8,011 bases of DNA, from NCBI GenBank assembly GCA_016202525.1, contig JACQOM010000146.1:1-8011 (forward strand). The letters are read 5' to 3'. Positions 5,157-8,011 of the stretch are shown here, in pieces. Origin of the DNA: Chloroflexota bacterium. Its GTDB lineage: Bacteria; Chloroflexota; Dehalococcoidia; Dehalococcoidales; UBA2162. Below the pieces are notes generated by a model. That model saw only the letters and a program-made list of their open reading frames with translations. It was not told the DNA's origin and did no database searches. Position 1 is the first letter of the stretch; the number at the start of each line of letters is the position of its first letter. Made by a program: the position numbers and the translations under genes.

Positions 5157-6638
5157 CTAACCCTTTTCCTTCAACTGCGGGAACAAAATTACCTCTCTAA
5201 TGGATTGCTGGTTGGTGAGGAGCATGACCAGGCGGTCGATGCCGACGCCCAAGCCACCGGTGGGAGGCATGCCGTATTCCAGCGCTTCGAGAAAGTCTTC
5301 GTCAATTGTCCAGCGCTCTTCGCCTTCGGCCGGACGTTCCTTAAGCTGTTCGACGAATCGTGCCCGCTGCTCGATGGGGTCGTTCAGTTCGGTGTAGGCA
5401 TTGGCAATCTCAAGCTCGCCGGCAACGAACGCTTGAAAACGCTCCACCACCCGCTCTTCGCCCGGTTTGTTCTTAGCCAGCGGGGACATCGATACCGGGT
5501 AGTCCGTGAGAAAGGTGGGCTGGATGAGCTTGGGTTTGACACATGTTGAGAGAAGTTCATCGACCAGCTTTGCCCAGTTTTGCTTCGGGTCGGCTTCGAT
5601 TTTCATCGAACGCATCTTTTCCCGCAGGCCGGCCGCAGTGGGATACTTGACGAAGTCGATGCCGGAATACTCTATGATAGCATCCCGCAGCGTGACCCGC
5701 CGCCAGGGCGCCTTGACGTCTACCGTGTGTTCTCCGAACTTCACCCTGGTTGTGCCCAGAACTTTCTGGCTCACTTCGGATACCATATCCTCGACCATCT
5801 TCATAACGTCATTGTAGTCGGCATAGGCTTCATAGCTTTCCAGCATGGTAAACTCGGGGCTATGGTTCGCATCGATACCTTCGTTGCGGAAAATGCGTCC
5901 TATCTCATACACCTTGTCAAAACCGCCAACGATGAGCCGCTTGAGGTGAAGCTCGGTGGCGATGCGCAGGTAGAAATCCTGGTCGAGGGCATTGTGGTGG
6001 GTTATGAACGGGCGTGCCAGCGCACCGCCGGCTGAAGGCTGCAGCACCGGCGTCTCCACTTCCAGAAAACCGTGCTCATCGAGGAACTGCCTTATGGCAG
6101 AGATAACCTGGCTCCTCACCTTGAAAGTCTCTTTAACTGCGGTGTTGCTGAGCAGGTCCAGGTAACGCTGGCGGTAGCGCAGCTCGACATCGGCCAGGCC
6201 GTGCCATTTCTCGGGGAGGGGCTGAAGGGACTTGGATAACAGGGTGAACTCGCTGACGGCGATGGTCGGCTCGCCAGTCTTGGTGCGGAAGAGCCGGCCG
6301 CCGGCGCCGATAATGTCGCCAATATCGATGTCTTTGAGTAGTTCCAACTGGTCGGCATTGAGTAAATCGCCGAGTAGAAGCTGAATTTTGCCTGTGCCGT
6401 CCCGCAAATCGAGGAAAGAGATTTTGCCCATTTTCCGTCGGGCGGTGATACGTCCGGCAACAGCAACCGGTGGTGTAGTTGTTTCCCCGGATGCCTCATG
6501 TTGCTTGAGTAAGGCGATAGACTCCTGGGTGGTATGGGTGGGGTGATAGCTGCGGGGGTATGGCTCGATACCGCGCGCACGGATGCGCTCAAGCTTTTCC
6601 AGTCGCTGTTTGGCAATACGTTCGGCTCCGGATGTCAT
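5157..6638 (-). CDS. lysS: Lysyl-tRNA synthetase, class II
   Basis: Charges tRNA-Lys with lysine in the cytoplasm. At 493 residues it has the usual bacterial length. The N-terminal anticodon-binding OB fold spans about 58-140 (VAVAGRITARRKMGKISFLD). The class II catalytic domain follows, with motif 2 at 248-272 (RIFRNEGIDANHSPEFTMLE) and motif 3 at about 459-475 (PTGGLGVGIDRLVMLLT). NAYTELNDP at 413-421 is another family hallmark. The start at ATG 6638 is supported by AAGGGAG at 6643-6649 on the - strand. The 96-base gap to recO holds an intrinsic terminator, so lysS should have its own promoter there or depend on read-through. No T-box leader is visible. The HAD gene follows it closely. No defects are seen. 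Confidence 0.98.
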   Translation of the reverse strand: MTSGAERIAKQRLEKLERIRARGIEPYPRSYHPTHTTQESIALLKQHEASGETTTPPVAVAGRITARRKMGKISFLDLRDGTGKIQLLLGDLLNADQLELLKDIDIGDIIGAGGRLFRTKTGEPTIAVSEFTLLSKSLQPLPEKWHGLADVELRYRQRYLDLLSNTAVKETFKVRSQVISAIRQFLDEHGFLEVETPVLQPSAGGALARPFITHHNALDQDFYLRIATELHLKRLIVGGFDKVYEIGRIFRNEGIDANHSPEFTMLESYEAYADYNDVMKMVEDMVSEVSQKVLGTTRVKFGEHTVDVKAPWRRVTLRDAIIEYSGIDFVKYPTAAGLREKMRSMKIEADPKQNWAKLVDELLSTCVKPKLIQPTFLTDYPVSMSPLAKNKPGEERVVERFQAFVAGELEIANAYTELNDPIEQRARFVEQLKERPAEGEERWTIDEDFLEALEYGMPPTGGLGVGIDRLVMLLTNQQSIREVILFPQLKEKG

Positions 6639-6663
6639 TTTTCTCCCTTGCTTATCATATAGT

Positions 6664-6693
6664 AAAAAGACCGAGAGCGCCAGACTCTCAGTC
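6664..6693 (-). terminator. Intrinsic terminator after recO
   Basis: On the - strand GACTGAGAG (6693-6685) pairs with CTCTCGGTC (6677-6669) in a 9-bp stem with one G-T wobble and a 7-base loop, followed at once by TTTTT (6668-6664). It lies 41 bases after the recO stop and before lysS, separating the two transcription units. Confidence 0.82.
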
Positions 6694-6734
6694 CCTATAT
6701 TATCCTTTATTGTGCCTGATAGTAAAGCTGTTGC

Positions 6735-7511
6735 TCAAGAGATTATCTTCGCAGCCTCGTTTTTTAGAGTGTCCAGCCAAGCGGCCGATTTTACCTCTCG
6801 CTCCAGTAGATATTTGAGGTAATCTCTCATCACCATTTCCAGCTCATGTGCCAGTTCCTGATTCATTTTTAACCTGCTAGCGGTATCGTAATCATTATTT
6901 TGCAGCAACCGCAGCACTTTGAGGGCGTTTACCGAGATAGGATAGGTTAAAGGTTGAGTATGCTGGCAATCGGGGCAGAGGATACCACCGGCGTTCGAGG
7001 AGAATGAGTTGGTCACCGGCTTTAGTGGCTGATGACAGACCACGCACTGTTGTAATTGGGGCCGGTAGCCGACCGCGTTAAGCAGGTGAAGCTCGAAATA
7101 GCGTAAAGCCAGTTCACTGTCGGCGGGCTGGCAGAGCTGCTGCATTACCCCCAGGAGCATTTGGAATAATGGGCGATTCTCGATATGCTCGGCGGTGAAC
7201 TGGTTGACTAGCTCAAGGGCATAGAGGGCATAAGAAGTAAGGCGCAAGTCGCTCTTCAGGGGCAGAAAGCTATCGATAGTCTGGCTGCCGGTGATGGTGT
7301 CCAGGTTCCGTCCGCGAGCCAGCGATACCAGGCTATGGGTGAGCAGTTCCAGGTGTCCGGCGAGCTTGCTGCGGGGACGCCTGACCCCCTTGGCTACCGC
7401 TTGAATCTTACCCAGCTCCGGGGTGTAGAGGGTCAGGATTCTATCCGCCTCCCCCAGCTTGGTCTTCTTGATAATAATGGCTTCCGTCTGATAAGTTCGT
7501 GGCCTAGGCAT
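6735..7511 (-). CDS. recO: DNA repair protein RecO
   Basis: RecO loads RecA onto SSB-coated single-stranded DNA in the RecFOR pathway of gap repair and anneals complementary strands. The 258-residue length fits the family. The N-terminal OB fold covers about 1-80, with the typical opening TEAIIIKKTKLGEADRILTL and KGVRRPRSKLAGHLEL. A helical domain follows, containing a four-cysteine zinc site: Cys156 and Cys159 (CVVC) with Cys179 and Cys182 (CPDC). The ATG at 7511 gives MPRPRTYQTEA, the normal N-terminus; the ribosome site is weak (TAGGT on the - strand). It begins 33 bp after the lipoprotein gene on the same strand, so the two probably share a transcript that ends at 6664-6693. Confidence 0.95.
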   Translation of the reverse strand: MPRPRTYQTEAIIIKKTKLGEADRILTLYTPELGKIQAVAKGVRRPRSKLAGHLELLTHSLVSLARGRNLDTITGSQTIDSFLPLKSDLRLTSYALYALELVNQFTAEHIENRPLFQMLLGVMQQLCQPADSELALRYFELHLLNAVGYRPQLQQCVVCHQPLKPVTNSFSSNAGGILCPDCQHTQPLTYPISVNALKVLRLLQNNDYDTASRLKMNQELAHELEMVMRDYLKYLLEREVKSAAWLDTLKNEAAKIIS

Positions 7512-7544
7512 TTTAACCTACTGTAATTTCTTGACTCTTTTGGG

Positions 7545-7886
7545 CTAGGGCAAGGGTTCAATCCTGGTGAGTTCTATTATTGTGCCCCACATGTGAATGC
7601 TGGCAAGGTCGGTGCGTATTTTAGCTTCGAACCGGATGCGAATGCCATCTTTTTGGAATTCCTGACCCAGGTTATTCGGGTCATATTTCTTGCCGTCATC
7701 GGTCAGTATTCCGTAAAATCCTCCTTCGAGGTCATTGAATCTTATAGTACCTGTGCCGGAGACAGTGTTTTTAGCCGCACCGGTACAGCCGGTTAACGCT
7801 ATTATTGCCGCCGAGAATAACGATATGGAGAGGATTGTTAGCCTAAATACTCTTTCAGTCCCGAATCTCTTCATTCTGATTGTCAT
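7545..7886 (-). CDS. Small conserved-looking putative lipoprotein of unknown function
   Basis: A 113-residue protein with a lipoprotein signal: a basic start (MTIRMKRFGTERVFR), a hydrophobic stretch at about 16-30 and the lipobox LTGC, with Cys34 as the likely lipidated residue. The mature part of about 80 residues (GTIRFNDLEGGFYGILTDDG and onward to IHMWGTIIELTRIEPL) is rich in beta-strand-forming residues and could be a small OB-like barrel; that is a guess. I chose ATG 7886 because AAGGGG lies eight bases before it; GTG 7895 and ATG 7874 are alternatives. It would be anchored on the outer face of the cytoplasmic membrane, or in an outer membrane if the organism has one. It precedes recO in the same direction, which need not mean a shared function. 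I do not recognise a named family. Confidence 0.75.
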   Translation of the reverse strand: MTIRMKRFGTERVFRLTILSISLFSAAIIALTGCTGAAKNTVSGTGTIRFNDLEGGFYGILTDDGKKYDPNNLGQEFQKDGIRIRFEAKIRTDLASIHMWGTIIELTRIEPLP

Positions 7887-8011
7887 GGGAACCACCCCTT
7901 CAAACTATCCCTTTTGATAAGCAACCTCTAATACCAGTTGAAGACCTTTTCACTTGAAACAAGTCACTGATTAGACGAGCCTTTTACCAATATACCTTAA
8001 TACTGGTAACA

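Noticed and set aside
5106..6035. Several + strand open frames of 103-151 codons across lysS
   Set aside because: They are antisense to lysS, which has all class II synthetase motifs; none shows a domain or a ribosome site.
6639..6734. T-box or other amino-acid-responsive leader before lysS
   Set aside because: The gap is only 96 bases, the hairpin in it is followed directly by a T-run and fits a recO terminator, and no T-box motif is seen.
7932..8008. Inverted repeats TACCAGT/ACTGGTA and ACTTG/CAAGT upstream of the lipoprotein gene
   Set aside because: They are short and imperfectly placed, and the window ends here, so an operator or element end cannot be supported.

Overview
The window reads as a bacterial chromosome segment of mixed housekeeping and accessory content. 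The best guess is an uncultured Chloroflexota of the Dehalococcoidia type or something similar in lifestyle. That guess rests on the tandem crotonase array, the serS/lysS/recO housekeeping set and the dispersed GTCATTGCGAG palindromes. It is an inference, because no 16S rRNA or other taxonomic marker is present.

Layout. Positions 1-2184 (+ strand) hold three tandem paralogous crotonase-superfamily (enoyl-CoA hydratase-like) genes, the first cut by the window edge. They are spaced 23 and 34 bp apart and the two complete ones have good Shine-Dalgarno sites, so they look like one operon. All three lack both glutamates of classical enoyl-CoA hydratase, so the exact reaction is open. Positions 2185-2357 are a convergent gap carrying a 105-bp palindromic repeat. 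Everything from 2358 onward lies on the - strand: serS (2358-3605), a repeat-rich island (3606-4267), a HAD phosphatase (4268-5128), lysS (5157-6638), recO (6735-7511) and a small lipoprotein (7545-7886).

The island between serS and the HAD gene is the unusual part. It contains a small GIY-YIG nuclease gene broken by an in-frame TGA (3802-4089). Palindromic repeats in inverted orientation flank it, with perfect 11-bp outer ends at 3727 and 4227. The same 11-bp ends bound the 105-bp repeat at 2237-2341. A further solo repeat in the serS leader (3623-3667) carries a near-copy of the end of the GIY-YIG gene. Together these suggest a nuclease-linked family of palindromic repeats, comparable in layout to REP elements with their RAYT transposases. 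Movement itself is not shown.

Likely transcription units on the - strand are lipoprotein-recO, ending at a clear intrinsic terminator (6664-6693); lysS-HAD, possibly ending at a hairpin (4237-4255); the broken GIY-YIG gene; and serS alone. The last 125 bases (7887-8011) hold the upstream region of the lipoprotein gene, and I see no gene in them.
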